NCBI GenBank assembly: GCA_036365145.1
Contig: JAEOAD010002712.1
Coordinates: forward strand, 2,933,001 to 2,997,000
Length of the DNA: 64,000 bases
Direction of reading: 5' to 3'
Source of the DNA: Orientallactaga sibirica
Taxonomy: Eukaryota; Chordata; Mammalia; Rodentia; Dipodidae
Part shown: positions 1 through 9,504 of the stretch, piece by piece
Numbering within the stretch: the first letter of the stretch is position 1
Layout of the letters: every line of letters begins with the position of its first letter
The notes under the pieces: generated by a model
What the model was told of the DNA's origin: nothing
Databases searched by the model: none
The model's input: the letters and a program-made list of their open reading frames with translations, nothing else
Translations under genes and position numbers: made by a program

Positions 1-920
1 GGGAAATTTTCTTCTGTGACTTTGTTGAAAATACCTACTGTGCCTTTGGAGTGAAATTCTTCTCCTACTATAGCCCGAATTCTTACATTTGATCTCTTCA
101 CAGTGTCCTGAATATCTTGAAATTCCCATTCATGCCTTCCTATTAGTTTGCCTTTCTCTTTGTTGGCCTGTATTAGATCTGCCACCTGGTCTTCTAGTTT
201 AGATATTCTGTCCTCACCTTGATCCATTCTACTGGTGAGACTTTCTACATAGTTTTCTACTTGACTTACTCTGTTTTGCATTTCTAGTATTTCTTATTGG
301 TATTTTTTTTTATCATTTCCTTACTCATGTATTGACCTCTTATTTCATTAAATTACTTTCCTGTGTTCTCTTGGGATTCCTTTAAGAGTTTGTTTTCTTC
401 TTTGATTTCTTCTTTGATTTCTTTGAACATAGATGTAACCATTCTTTTGAATTCTTTTTTTTTTTTTTTTGAGAGAGAGACACACACAGAGAGAGACAGA
501 CAGACAGACAGAGAGGGAGAGGAAGAGGCAGAGAGAGAATTGGGTGTACCAGGGCCTTTTTAGGCACTGTGAATGAACTCCAGATGTGTGTGCTCCCTTG
601 TGGACATGTGCAATATTGTGTGCTTGCTTCACTTTTGTGTCTGGCTATAGATGGGACCTGGAAATTCGAACAAGTGTTCTTAGGCTTCACAGGCAGGCAC
701 CTTAACTGCTAAGCCATCTCTCCAGCCCTCTTTTGAATTCTTTGTCAGGCATTTCATCTAAATCAGTCTCACTGGAGGTCATTTATAATAGATTTATAGT
801 TTTTAGTGGAATTGTATTGTCATGATATTTTTGTATTTCTTGTATCATCATGTAGAGATTTTGCATCTTGAGTTCACTTGATACTTGGATTTTCTAATTA
901 TCTGCACTGTTCTTAGACAT
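1..920 (-). pseudogene. L1 retrotransposon ORF1 remnant (5' part), broken
   Basis: Read on the minus strand, the sequence runs from a Met-Ser-Lys start near 920 into a Glu/Lys-rich coiled-coil stretch and then an RNA-binding segment containing QDTVKRSNVRI, near 70-130. These are hallmarks of the L1 ORF1 protein, the trimeric RNA chaperone of the retrotransposition complex. It cannot be functional. In-frame stops occur within the first dozen codons and again further on, the coiled coil shifts frame, and a SINE is inserted at 455-727. The element runs off the left edge, so ORF2 is not visible here. The 5' UTR of the same copy follows at 921-2522. Identification rests on family knowledge of L1 ORF1; the breaks are seen directly. 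Confidence 0.8.
455..727 (-). mobile_element. tRNA-derived SINE, long-body variant, inserted in L1 ORF1
   Basis: It reads backwards from a poly(T)/GAGA stretch to the tRNA-like head (complement of GGGCTGGAGAGATGGCTTAG). The host sequence TCTTTTGAATTCTTT flanks both sides as a target-site duplication. Its body is about 40-50 bases longer than most copies in the window and contains an extra GAAGCAAGCACACAATAT-type segment, shared only with the copy at 22168-22453. Confidence 0.85.
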
Positions 921-2522
921 GTAAATCCAGCATTATATATTTTCAGGGTAGGAACTCAAGGTGCCAGGTGTGTCCCTTATATGACTCCCAGAGTAACAGC
1001 AGAAGTGACCCTAGGTGTAGGGTTTGCCTGCTATGCAAGTATTCCAGTAGGCAGGGTGGAGCAAAACACAGGCAAATTCTCAAATTCAACTGAGAAATAT
1101 AGACAATCAGAACAATCAGAACCAGGATTAAAAGTAACAGATCAATGGAGAGTGGGGATTAAAACAAACAGATCAATGGATTTGTGTAGTGGGGATTAAA
1201 ACAAACAGATCAATGGAGTATTTGTGTGAGAGTGGGGATTAAAACAAACAGATCAATGGAGTATTTGTGTGAGAGTGGGGATTAAAACAAACAGATCAAT
1301 GGAGTATTTGTGTGAGAGTGGGGATTAAAACAAACAGATCAATGGAGTATTTAGAGTGGGGATTAAAACAAAAGATCAATCACAGAGAGTGGGGATTAAA
1401 ACAAACAGATCAATAAGAGTATTTGTGTGAGAGTGGGGATTAAAACAAACAGATCAATGGAGTTGTGAGAGTGGGGATTAAAACAAACAGATCAATGGAG
1501 TATTTGTGTGAGAGTGGGGATTAAAACAAACAGATCAATGGAGTATTTCAGTCCTGATTCAACTGGGAGGCTGAGTTAAAACAAACTGGTCAATGGAGTA
1601 TAATGGGGGATCATCTAGCAAAGTCACAGTTCCAGGTCAGTCCTGTCAACTGGGAGGCTGAGTTCCTGGTCTATAATGGGTTCCAGGTCAGTCTGGGGCT
1701 GAGTGAGACCTCAGCACCAAGAGGGACAGAAGACAAAAGCACTATAAATCAGCAAATGTCAACTCACAAATACAGCTGATTTAAGAACAGCAAAGCCGAC
1801 CATCAATCAAATCTAACACATAACCTGCCCTGACATGGAAGGTGCGATTGGCACTTCCAGTGCAGGCCTGTGTGCCTGGATTTGGGGCAGGTACTGACCT
1901 TGTATAAGCAGGTCATTACCTTCTAGAATGGCTTCTAGTCTCACCTATGTGTGTGCCCACCTGTGTCCCTCTGTTATGCTGTGGGTTTGGCTAGGCTGGC
2001 TGGCAAGCCTAGCTGGGTCGGTGGATCTGTGTTAGGATCAGCTGTGCTGGATGCCATGGAGCTGAGCTCCCTTCCCCAGATCTCCAGCGGTTCGGGCACT
2101 GATGGCTGGGGGAGGGGAGGCTATGTGGAATGCTCGAAGCCATGCCTGAGCTGCTCAGCTGGTCCCTTTCTCGGGTCCACTTAGCTGATTCCTGCTGTCC
2201 TCTCCCTCAGGTTTCCTGACTCTGTGAGGAGGCTGGTGTGAGTGAGCGTTCCCTCTCCATGGTTCTGCTTCTGTGGCTCAGGCTGGGCGGGGCATGAGTG
2301 TAGCTTTTCCCAGCAGTCTGCTGAGCAGAGCCCCATCAGGAGCCGATTCTGGCTGGTAATATGGTTGCTAGAAGCTCTGGGTCTCTCCTGCTTCCCTGCT
2401 GTGGTTGATAATTCCTTATGCATCTTCACTTTATGGTAGAAGAGAGTATTGTGGTGTTTTTCTGCTTATTTCCCCTGTAGACTGCTTTGGCATGGCTTCT
2501 ATGCTGCCATCTTAACTGGAAG
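921..2522 (-). mobile_element. L1 5' UTR (promoter region), probably intact 5' end
   Basis: On the minus strand the block opens near 2522 with CTTCCAGTTAAGATGGCAGC, which resembles the 'AAGATGGCGGC' start typical of full-length mammalian L1s, and leads into the decayed ORF1 below 920. The outer part (about 1900-2520) is GC-richer, as L1 internal promoters usually are, and the inner part holds a 43-bp tandem array (1146-1545). The L1 5' UTR normally carries an internal RNA polymerase II promoter; activity here is unknown. The exact 5' end and the target-site duplication cannot be fixed because the 3' end is outside the window. Confidence 0.7.
1146..1545. repeat. 43-bp tandem array within L1 5' UTR
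   Basis: About ten head-to-tail copies of a 43-base unit built around GGGGATTAAAACAAACAGATC followed by AATGGAGTATTTGTGTGA. Central copies are nearly identical. Copies near 1180, 1345-1400 and 1460 carry short internal deletions, so the array has lost phase in places. Its position between the ORF1 start and the element's 5' end recalls the monomer arrays in some rodent L1 promoters, but the unit is much shorter than mouse monomers. Confidence 0.9.
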
Positions 2523-2574
2523 TCTGTTTTAATTTTATAGAGATCTTGTATTATTTATAAACAAAGCTTTTAAA

Positions 2575-2735
2575 TATTTTTACTTATTTATTTTCAAGCA
2601 GAGAGAGAGAGAGAGGGAATGAATGGGTGTGGCAGGAATCCCTGCCACTGCAAATGCACTCCAGTTGCATGCACCACTCTGTACATCGGCTTTATTTGGG
2701 TACTGGGGAATTGAACCCAGGCTGTTAGACTTTGC
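2575..2735 (-). mobile_element. tRNA-derived SINE, head missing
   Basis: TTTATTT/GAGAGA tail followed by the body complement (CCACTGCAAATGCACTCCAG, then a GGGGAATTGAACCC B-box complement). It stops before the usual CTCTCCAGCC end, so the 5' head is lost. Confidence 0.75.
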
Positions 2736-2777
2736 ATAGAACAATAAGATTTAAGTGAGGCAAGATTATAAACAAGG

Positions 2778-3050
2778 GCTGGCTGATGTGGTACATACCT
2801 GTAATCCCAGAACCTGGGAAGCCAAGAGAGGAAAAATCATGAGTTCAAAACCAGCTTGAGACTTTTTCTTTTGTTGTTTATTTTTTTGAGGTAGGGTCTC
2901 ACTCTAGCCCAGGCTGACCTGGAATTCACTATCTATGCTCAGGCTGACCTTGAACTTGCTGTGATCCTCCTACCTCTGCCTCCCAAGCACTAGGATTAAA
3001 AGCAAGGCCTTGCCACACCTGGCCAATTTGAGACTTTAGAAAAAAAAATA
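2778..3050 (+). mobile_element. B1 SINE split by a second B1
   Basis: Left part GGCTGGCTGATGTGGTACAT to AGCTTGAGAC; the right part resumes at 3025 with TTTGAGACTTTAG and an A-rich tail. The repeated TTGAGACTT is the duplication made by the B1 inserted at 2868-3024. Confidence 0.75.
2868..3024 (-). mobile_element. B1 SINE nested in an older B1
   Basis: Complement of a near-consensus B1: TTTTGAGGTAGGGTCTCACT through TCCCAAGCACTAGGATTAAA to CACACCTGGCC. Confidence 0.85.
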
Positions 3051-3057
3051 AAAAGAA

Positions 3058-3255
3058 TAGCAGGGACTGGAAGTTCATACCTATAAGCTGAACCTATAAG
3101 CTTGGGAGGCTGAGGCAGGAGAATTACTGGAAATTCATGATTAGCCTGGGCTACATTGTAAGTTCTAAGCCAGCATGGACTACGAGATAAGACCCTGACT
3201 CTAAATAAATAAATAAATAAATAAAAAATAAATAAATAAATAAATAAATAAATAG
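3058..3255 (+). mobile_element. Diverged B1 SINE with (TAAA)n tail
   Basis: An old B1 with an internal repeat of 'ACCTATAAGCT'. It ends in about twelve TAAA units (3205-3255) that grew from its A-tail. Confidence 0.7.
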
Positions 3256-4640
3256 AGCTTTTGTAAGGAAGGGAGGGAAGAGACTTGAGGGCAGTTTGGG
3301 AAATTTGGTTTGGCTAGAACAGCTCCATGCTGGGGAAGAAAGAAACTGTGAGTAAGAACAGACGCTCTAATTTGTGGTTGCAGTGTCAGGCAGCTGAGGA
3401 GGGCCCTGCTGACAGTTCGGATGTTCCTCATGGGATCCAGAGGCTGTCTGCACCACGGGGATGAGGGGAAGAAGCTCATGCCCAGCTTCATGGCCAAGTG
3501 GCCTCTGGTTTAGGCTGGGCAGTGCCTGTGCTGTGGTCTCGGCCGTGTCCTCTCCGGTGCAACAGGTGCCTTCACTGCTTCCTCACATGGTTCCCGTGTG
3601 CCTATGTCTTGAACTGCTTCTGGAGTGAGTGCCACTCTTCCAGGGAACAAAGAGCTACCAAGTTCAGCTTGTGTGCTTCACTTATCCAGATGCGATTGCA
3701 TCTGGTCTTCAGCTGGCTCCCAGAGTCACAGGCTTCTGTTCAGGAGCTCTGAAGGCTCCGTCTCTGCTCTTTGATACCTGCGCTCTCAGATCCTGGCAGA
3801 GTCATTTCAGGACAGAGGGCTTGCCTTGAAGTCTGACTTCCTGATGGTTTCTGGTTGGGGGCCAGCATTATATTCTGCCTGTGTGTGAGAATACATGTGC
3901 TTCCTTGATCTCTGCTCTGAGAGGTTTAATTTACTGGAGGGGAAGCACCTGTAATCCCTGTTTGGGAAAATGTCTGCTTAGTGGCAGTTCTCCTGGAAGT
4001 GACACACTGGACCGAGCGTTGGGATGGGATCAGGTCTTGCTGTGTGCCTGCTTCATGTGCAGATATGATCAACGTTTGGCCAGCTGTCGGGAAATGGCTG
4101 GGCCCTTCAGATAGCTTCATCCCCGCATTAACTAGTCTTTGCCTTTTATCAAGACTCCAGCACTTCCACTTGTCCACGTTCTACCACTCAGCAGACCTCT
4201 TGGCATCTTTTTCTTCTGCATCCTGCCTGGTACCCAGGGCACGTCTGCTGGCATCTTAGTATCCAAATTCTCTCTTCTTCCTGCCCCATCTGTCTCTCAG
4301 ATGAGCAGTCCTGGGACCACCTTGCCATCCCTTCTGCTTCTATGCCAAGGTTACTAAGCCTTTTCAGGTCTTCACTGTTGGCTCCAGCACAGTCAGCAGG
4401 GGTCAGTGGGGCATGGTGACAATCAGCATGTTTAGCAGCAGGATCAGGATTGGCCCAAAGATGGCCAAGCGATTGGCTACCTTCAGGAGGACTGCTAAGT
4501 ACGTAATTGTGGATGGTAAAGGCAGTTCTCTCACTGCCAGAGTCACAGATATAAAGAGAAGCTACAGAAAATAGATGATTCTGGGACAGAACTGGATGCT
4601 TTGGCAAGAACTCATGATTTTTTTTTGGAGGGGGCTGAAT
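3256..4640. other. SINE-free single-copy stretch
   Basis: About 1.4 kb without recognisable repeats, unusual for this window. No conserved gene was recognised. A 52-codon hydrophobic candidate exon lies at 4403-4561 on the minus strand. Other open frames here (for example a 155-residue minus-strand frame at 4188-4655) have no recognisable domain and the composition of chance translation. Confidence 0.5.
4403..4561 (-). other. Candidate terminal exon encoding a membrane segment (unproven)
   Basis: On the minus strand a good splice acceptor (TCTATTTTCTGTAG) is followed at 4561 by 52 open codons and a TGA at 4403-4405. The predicted peptide has an amphipathic start, a short ELPLPS turn, then a strongly hydrophobic run containing FGPILILLLNMLIV, ending in MPH. 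The frame is closed immediately upstream by the acceptor's own TAG, so it would be coding only as a spliced last exon. I do not recognise the protein, no partner exon was found, and chance is a real alternative. Confidence 0.2.
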
Positions 4641-4649
4641 GGTGGATGG

Positions 4650-4780
4650 TTTCAAGGTAGAGTCACTCTAGCCCAGGCTGACCTGGAATTCACTGTGTAG
4701 TCTCAGCGTGGTCTCAAACACGGCCATCCTCCTACCTCTCAAGCGCTGGGATTAAAGGCATGCATCACCACGCCCAGCAA
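4650..4780 (-). mobile_element. B1 SINE
   Basis: AAGGTAGAGTCACTCTAGCC to CATCACCACGCCCAGCA, complement orientation, missing its A-tail. Confidence 0.8.
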
Positions 4781-4808
4781 ACTCATGGTTTTTAAAAACC
4801 GATTTTTA

Positions 4809-4975
4809 AACCGGGCGTGGCGGCACACATCTTTAACCCCAGCACTCGGGAGGCAGAGGTAGGAGGAGGATCACCGAGAGTTCGAGGCCACCCTGAGACT
4901 ACATAGTGAATTCCAGGTCAGCCTGGGCTAGAGCAAAACCCTACCTTGAAAAACAAACAAACAAAAAAAAACCCC
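4809..4975 (+). mobile_element. B1 SINE
   Basis: ACCGGGCGTGGCGGCACACA to an A-rich tail at 4950-4975; close to the local consensus. Confidence 0.9.
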
Positions 4976-4984
4976 ACAGATTTT

Positions 4985-5182
4985 TAGAAGTATTTATTTA
5001 TTTATTTGCAAACAGAGAGAGAGAGAGAGAATGGGCAGGCCAGGTCCTCTAACCACTGCAAATGAACTCCAGATGCATGTGTCACTTTATGCATCTGCCT
5101 TTACATGGGTACTGGGGAACTGAACTTGGGTCGTTAGGCTTTGCACGCAAGCACCTTAACCACTGAGCCATTTCTCTGGCCT
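4985..5182 (-). mobile_element. tRNA-derived SINE
   Basis: TATTTATTTATTTGCAAACA tail to GAGCCATTTCTCTGGCC head complement. It abuts the B1 before it; the pair sits between copies of CATGGTTTTTAA, suggesting successive insertion at one site. Confidence 0.85.
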
Positions 5183-5870
5183 CAACCCATGGTTTTTAAC
5201 AGATCAATGGGTATGCATGCCTGTGTGTGTACATCCATTTGTGTATTCCCTAGCTTTCTCCCTAAGAGGACAGGCGCCCAGAAGCAATGACTGACCACCA
5301 TGAGCAGTAAGTACCTGGATTCTGATTTCTGTATATTGATGTCCACAGAGGAATCAAGTCTGCTTGGAGAAATGGCAGACTTCAGGGTGTGGTGGAGGAG
5401 TATAAGGTGAATCTGGAGCTCATTATCAGAAGTAGCAAAATGCTGAAAGGATGAAGAGGGGGGTATATTGAAATGACACGAGAAATAACTTGAAGGGATT
5501 TCCACAGAGATATGGACAATTTGAAGACCAAAACTTCATGAAAGTAATAGATTATGAGTCATTAAATAAAGCAGGAATCTATGACTTCTATAATTGACTT
5601 TTAGGCCAAAGTTAACAATTTGTGAGGTTCTTAGCATTACAATAATGGCACAGAGCCAAGCAGGGAGCAAATACAAAATATTATTTCTTTTCTTCTATAG
5701 GAAATGCTGCAGTTTTATGATATAGCTATGATGTTTTGGAAGCATATTGTAATTTCTAGAGAAACAATGAAATAAGAGACCAGTGGAAAAAGCTAAAGAG
5801 CTATTAGAGAAATTAAATGGAACATGAAGAAACTTTCTATTTTTGCTTTACACTAAAAAACATAAAAGGA
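5183..5870. other. Single-copy intergenic stretch
   Basis: AT-rich sequence with no recognisable repeat or gene. The 107-residue minus-strand frame at 5182-5505 has no features of a real protein. Confidence 0.5.
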
Positions 5871-5871
5871 A

Positions 5872-6020
5872 GCCGGGTATGGTGGCACATGCCTTTAATC
5901 CCAGCACTTGGGAGGCAGAGGTAGGCGGATCACCGTGAGTTCAAGGCTACCCTGAGAATACATAGTGAATTCCAGGTCAGCCTGAGCTAGAGTGAGACCC
6001 TACCTCAAAAAACAAAAAAA
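5872..6020 (+). mobile_element. B1 SINE, first of a tandem pair
   Basis: GCCGGGTATGGTGGCACATG to an A-rich tail, immediately followed by another B1. Confidence 0.9.
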
Positions 6021-6021
6021 A

Positions 6022-6210
6022 TAGCCGAGCATGGTGGCGCATGCCTTTAATCCCAGCATTTGGGAGGCAGAGGTAGGAGGATCGCCAAGAGTTCGAGGCC
6101 ACCCTGAGACTACATAGTTAATTCCAGGTCAGCCTGGACCAGAGTGAGACCCTACCTCGCAAAACCAAAAATAAAATAAAATAAAAAAATAAAAAAATAA
6201 AGAAAAATAA
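6022..6210 (+). mobile_element. B1 SINE, second of a tandem pair
   Basis: GCCGAGCATGGTGGCGCATG with a long AAATAAAA-type tail. It carries 'TAGTTAATTCCAGG' and 'TGGACCAGAGTGAG', a subfamily signature also seen in the B1s at 7471 and 14240. Confidence 0.9.
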
Positions 6211-6670
6211 AGAAACAGAAAAGATGGGATAAGTTGAAAATAAATAGTAAATGGACTAAACCCAACTGTATCCATAATTACATTAGATATACTCTACTAT
6301 TACATTTAAAAGGCAGGCTGCACAAATAAGGTGGTCTAGGCAGGCTTTACTATGACAACTAAAAAACGGTGAGAGAAGAGGGACAAGCCAGGCAGATAAG
6401 TGGAGTAAGAATGCTAAAGACAGAAGGACAGCGTGGACAAGACCTCAGGGGCAGAGCACCCTTGGTGTGCCATAATAATGGCCAGGAGGCTAGTGTAGTT
6501 AGAGTGAGGAAATGAAAAGAGAAAGCTTGAGGTGGAGGGCAGAGGGTGAATTGCACAGGATTTTAAAGGCCATTGTAACAACTTTTGTTTTTATTCTGAA
6601 TGAAATTGGAAACCATCTTTCATGGTCATGAGCAAAGTCATGATGTGATCTGACATTAATTTTTTCCACT
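6211..6670. other. Single-copy intergenic stretch
   Basis: No repeat or coding signal recognised. Confidence 0.5.
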
Positions 6671-6674
6671 TTTT

Positions 6675-6825
6675 GTTGTTGTTGTCATTGTTTTTCGAGG
6701 TAGGGTCTCACTTTAGCCCAGGCTGACCTGGAATTCACTATGCAGTCTCAGGTCAGCCTTGAACTCATGGCGGTCCTCCAACCTCTGCCTCCCGAGTGCT
6801 GGGATTAAAGGCCAGGCCGGCAATT
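6675..6825 (-). mobile_element. B1 SINE
   Basis: Complement B1 preceded by (GTT)n. The following host sequence TTTTTTTCCACTTTTTGTTG repeats that before the element, marking a duplication reused by the next B1. Confidence 0.85.
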
Positions 6826-6837
6826 TTTTTCCACTTT

Positions 6838-6992
6838 TTGTTGTTGTTGTTTTTTGAGGTAGGGTTTCACTCTGGTCCAAGCTGACCTGGAATTCACTAT
6901 GTAGTCTCAGAATGGCCTTGAACTCATGGCAATCCTCCTACTTCTGCCTCCCGAGTGTTGGAATTAAAGGCGTGTGCCACCACACCTAGCAA
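6838..6992 (-). mobile_element. B1 SINE
   Basis: Second complement B1 with the same flank AATTTTTTCCACTTTTT. Three copies of this flank (about 6660, 6823, 6990) show two insertions at one target. Confidence 0.85.
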
Positions 6993-7007
6993 TTTTTTCC
7001 ACTTTTT

Positions 7008-7470
7008 TATGTTTATTATTATTACTATCAAGGTGTCTCATATGGATACATCATGTGTTGGTACCCTCTTTTTCCTCATCCCTGCCCCCATTCCGTTGGG
7101 AACCCTCCTCAGTGGGTTGCAGATATTCCCCCTGGGTTGTAGTTTATGCGTTGTGGGTTGTGGGAGTAGCAGTCTGTTATTTGGGGGGGGGGCGATGCCT
7201 CTGGGCACGATGTCTCAACCTGTGGCTCTTACAATCTTTCCGCCTCCTCTTCCTCAAAATTCCCTGAGCCGTGGTGGGTGAGTTTTAAGTTTACTTCAGT
7301 GATGAGCTCTTAGGATCTCTGGATCTCTGCTTAGGTAGGTGTTGAGTATCCTCAGGGTCTGTCTCCTTCACCCTGGCGCTGATTATCGGGTTCAGCATGG
7401 AAGCAGCACTCTTGCTCATCTCCCCAATTCCTGTGCAGTTTCAGCTGTGGCTTGGCTGATTTGAGCAAGC
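7008..7470 (-). mobile_element. L1 3' UTR fragment (diverged family)
   Basis: Contains GTCTCAACCTGTGGCTCTTACAATCTTTCCGCC, split here as GTGGCTCTTACAATCTTTCC, then a 'CCTGAGCC' line. This matches the order seen in the other minus-strand L1 3' UTRs (about 19.2 and 37.3 kb), but the rest has diverged. Confidence 0.5.
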
Positions 7471-7640
7471 CGGGCATGGTGGCGCACGCCTTTAATCCCA
7501 GCACTTGGGAGGCAGAGGTAGGAGGATCGCCGAGAGTTTGAGGCCACCCTGAGACTATATAGTTAATTCCAGGTCAGGCTGGACCAGAGTGAGACCCTAC
7601 CTCGAAAAACCAAAAAAAAAAAAAAAAAAAAAAAAAAAAA
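7471..7640 (+). mobile_element. B1 SINE, young-looking
   Basis: GCCGGGCATGGTGGCGCACG with a pure poly(A) of about 29 bases, suggesting a recent insertion. Confidence 0.9.
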
Positions 7641-7641
7641 C

Positions 7642-7828
7642 ACTTTTATTTTAATTTATTTAATTTATTTATTTTAAAGAGAGAGAGAGAAAAAGAAAGG
7701 GTGTGCCAAGGCCTCCAGCTGCTGGAAACAGCCTCCAGATGCATGCGCCACCTTTGTGCATCTGGCTTATATGGAGAATTGAACCTTTAGCATTGCAGGC
7801 CTTAACCACTAAGCTATCTCTCCAGCCC
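7642..7828 (-). mobile_element. tRNA-derived SINE
   Basis: TTTTATTTTAATTTATTT tail to GCTATCTCTCCAGCCC. Confidence 0.85.
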
Positions 7829-7834
7829 ATGAAT

Positions 7835-7950
7835 GACATTTTTTTTTTTTTTTTTTTTTTTTGGTTTTGAGGGTCTCACTCTGGTTGAGAATTGCAGTCT
7901 CAGGGTAACCATTGGCAATCCTCTCTCAGCCCAGTGCTGGGAAGGACATT
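7835..7950 (-). mobile_element. Degraded B1 SINE
   Basis: Long poly(T) then GGTTTTGAGGGTCTCACTCT; the body has several internal deletions but keeps CAGTGCTGGGA. Confidence 0.65.
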
Positions 7951-7954
7951 CATT

Positions 7955-8152
7955 TTTTTAAATTTATTTTTATTTATTTATTTGAGAGAGAACGAGAGAG
8001 AATGGATATGCCAGGGCCTCTAGTCACTGCAAATGAACTCCAGATGCATGCGCCACCTTGTGCATCTGGCTTACATGGGTCCTGGGGAATCAAACCAAGG
8101 TCCTTTGGCTTTGCAGGCAAGCGCCTTAACCATAAAGCCATCTCTCCAGCCC
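7955..8152 (-). mobile_element. tRNA-derived SINE
   Basis: TTTATTTTTATTTATTTATT tail to AAGCCATCTCTCCAGCCCT. The flanks GACATTCATTTTTT are a clear target-site duplication. Confidence 0.9.
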
Positions 8153-8334
8153 TGACATTCATTTTTTTCAATGGCATTATTGTAATATAATTTATATCTA
8201 CTTTTGCCAACTTTAAGTGTACCGTTTGCTGAGTTTGACATAGGTATATGTCTAGCCATACTATAATTATTATCTATTATAGGAACCTGCTCTGGCAGGT
8301 AGAAGAGAGCTGAGCTGAAAGGTTATCATGATGG

Positions 8335-8490
8335 TCTTGGTTGTGTGGGCGAGGGTAGGCACCAGGGCCTCTTGCAGCTGCAAATGGATACCACATGCTT
8401 TGTGCATTGGCTTAGGTGGGCTTGGGAGAGAAACGGGCTGGCAGGATTTGTAAACAAGTACCTTAACCATTGAACAATCTTCCCAGCCCC
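8335..8490 (-). mobile_element. Old tRNA-derived SINE
   Basis: Recognisable CACCAGGGCCTCTTGCAGCT and ACCTTAACCATTGAACAATC; the tail is gone and the head diverged. Confidence 0.65.
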
Positions 8491-9008
8491 TGGATGTATT
8501 TTGAAGGTAGAGTCAACATGTTTTTCTGACAGTCTGGCTATGAGCCACAGATGATGCCAACGTTTGGTCTCAAGGATAGAGTTGTTGTTAATGGAAATGG
8601 ACAAGAGCAGGGCAGAGGATCGATCTCAGACATTTCCACATTAAATTCAAATAGATATCTAAGTGTAGACAGTGAGCACAAAGATCTGAGATGTCCAGCT
8701 GGTTGGTGCCATCTACTCGGAGGAGCGTTCTGAGTTAGAGAGATCGGGAGCATGCGCTAGGCCCAAAATAAGCTGCAGCTTTGTCTGTCAGGAAGACATG
8801 GCAACTGGGTTCTCAGTGACAGAAACATCCAGAAATATTTCTAGGATTTACACTGAGGGTTGCTGTGGCTCAGGACTACAGCACTGTACCTCAGAGCAGG
8901 GCTGGGTGCGATATGTGATTATGCATCTTCTGAGTCCATTTGTCCTACACTTTAGGAAAAGGTGCCTAGCTCAGACTTCAGATTCATGGTGATAAAAATC
9001 AGAGTCAT
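8491..9008. other. Single-copy intergenic stretch
   Basis: No repeat or gene recognised. Confidence 0.5.
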
Positions 9009-9232
9009 GGGCTGGAGAGACAGCTTAGTGGTTAAGGCACTTGCCTGCAAAGCCAAAGGACCCAGGTTCCATTCCCCAGGACCCATGTAAGCCAGATACA
9101 CAGGTGGAGCATGCATCTGGAGTTCGTTTGCAGTGGCTGGAGGCCCTGGTGTGACCATTCTCTCTCTCTCCCTTTCTCTGTCTCTCTCAATCTGTGTTAA
9201 ATAAGTAAATAAATAAAATATTTTTAAAAATT
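9009..9232 (+). mobile_element. tRNA-derived SINE
   Basis: GGGCTGGAGAGACAGCTTAG (A-box region), GGTTCCATTCC (B-box region), CT-rich segment and AAATAAGTAAATAAATAAAA tail. Flanking CAG(A/G)GTCATG is the target-site duplication. Confidence 0.9.
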
Positions 9233-9367
9233 CAGGGTCATGAAATCCATCTTACTCCACGCTCACCCCACCCCCAGCATGGCTGAAGCTCATCAGACTC
9301 GTGGCCAGTGGGATCCACCTCACATCCTCTAGGGGCTTCTTCCCTCGGAAGGACACTTGATTGGATG

Positions 9368-9495
9368 GTTTCTTTTTCTTTTGAGACAGGGACTCACACT
9401 GTAGCCCAGGCTGTCCTAACTAGGCTGACATTAACTTGTGGCAATCCACCTGCCTCAGTCTGCTGAGTGCTTGGATTATAGGTGTGATCCAGCTA
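9368..9495 (-). mobile_element. Diverged B1 SINE
   Basis: TTTTGAGACAGGGACTCACA through CCACCTGCCTCAGTCTGCTG; an older, more diverged B1. Confidence 0.65.
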
Positions 9496-9504
9496 CAAAG
9501 CTTT

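Noticed and set aside
1146..1545. CRISPR-like array
   Set aside because: Whole units repeat without unique spacers, in a mammalian L1 5' UTR.
4188..4655. 155-residue minus-strand open frame
   Set aside because: No recognisable domain. Another frame over the same bases gives the more protein-like 52-residue candidate, and upstream it runs into a B1.
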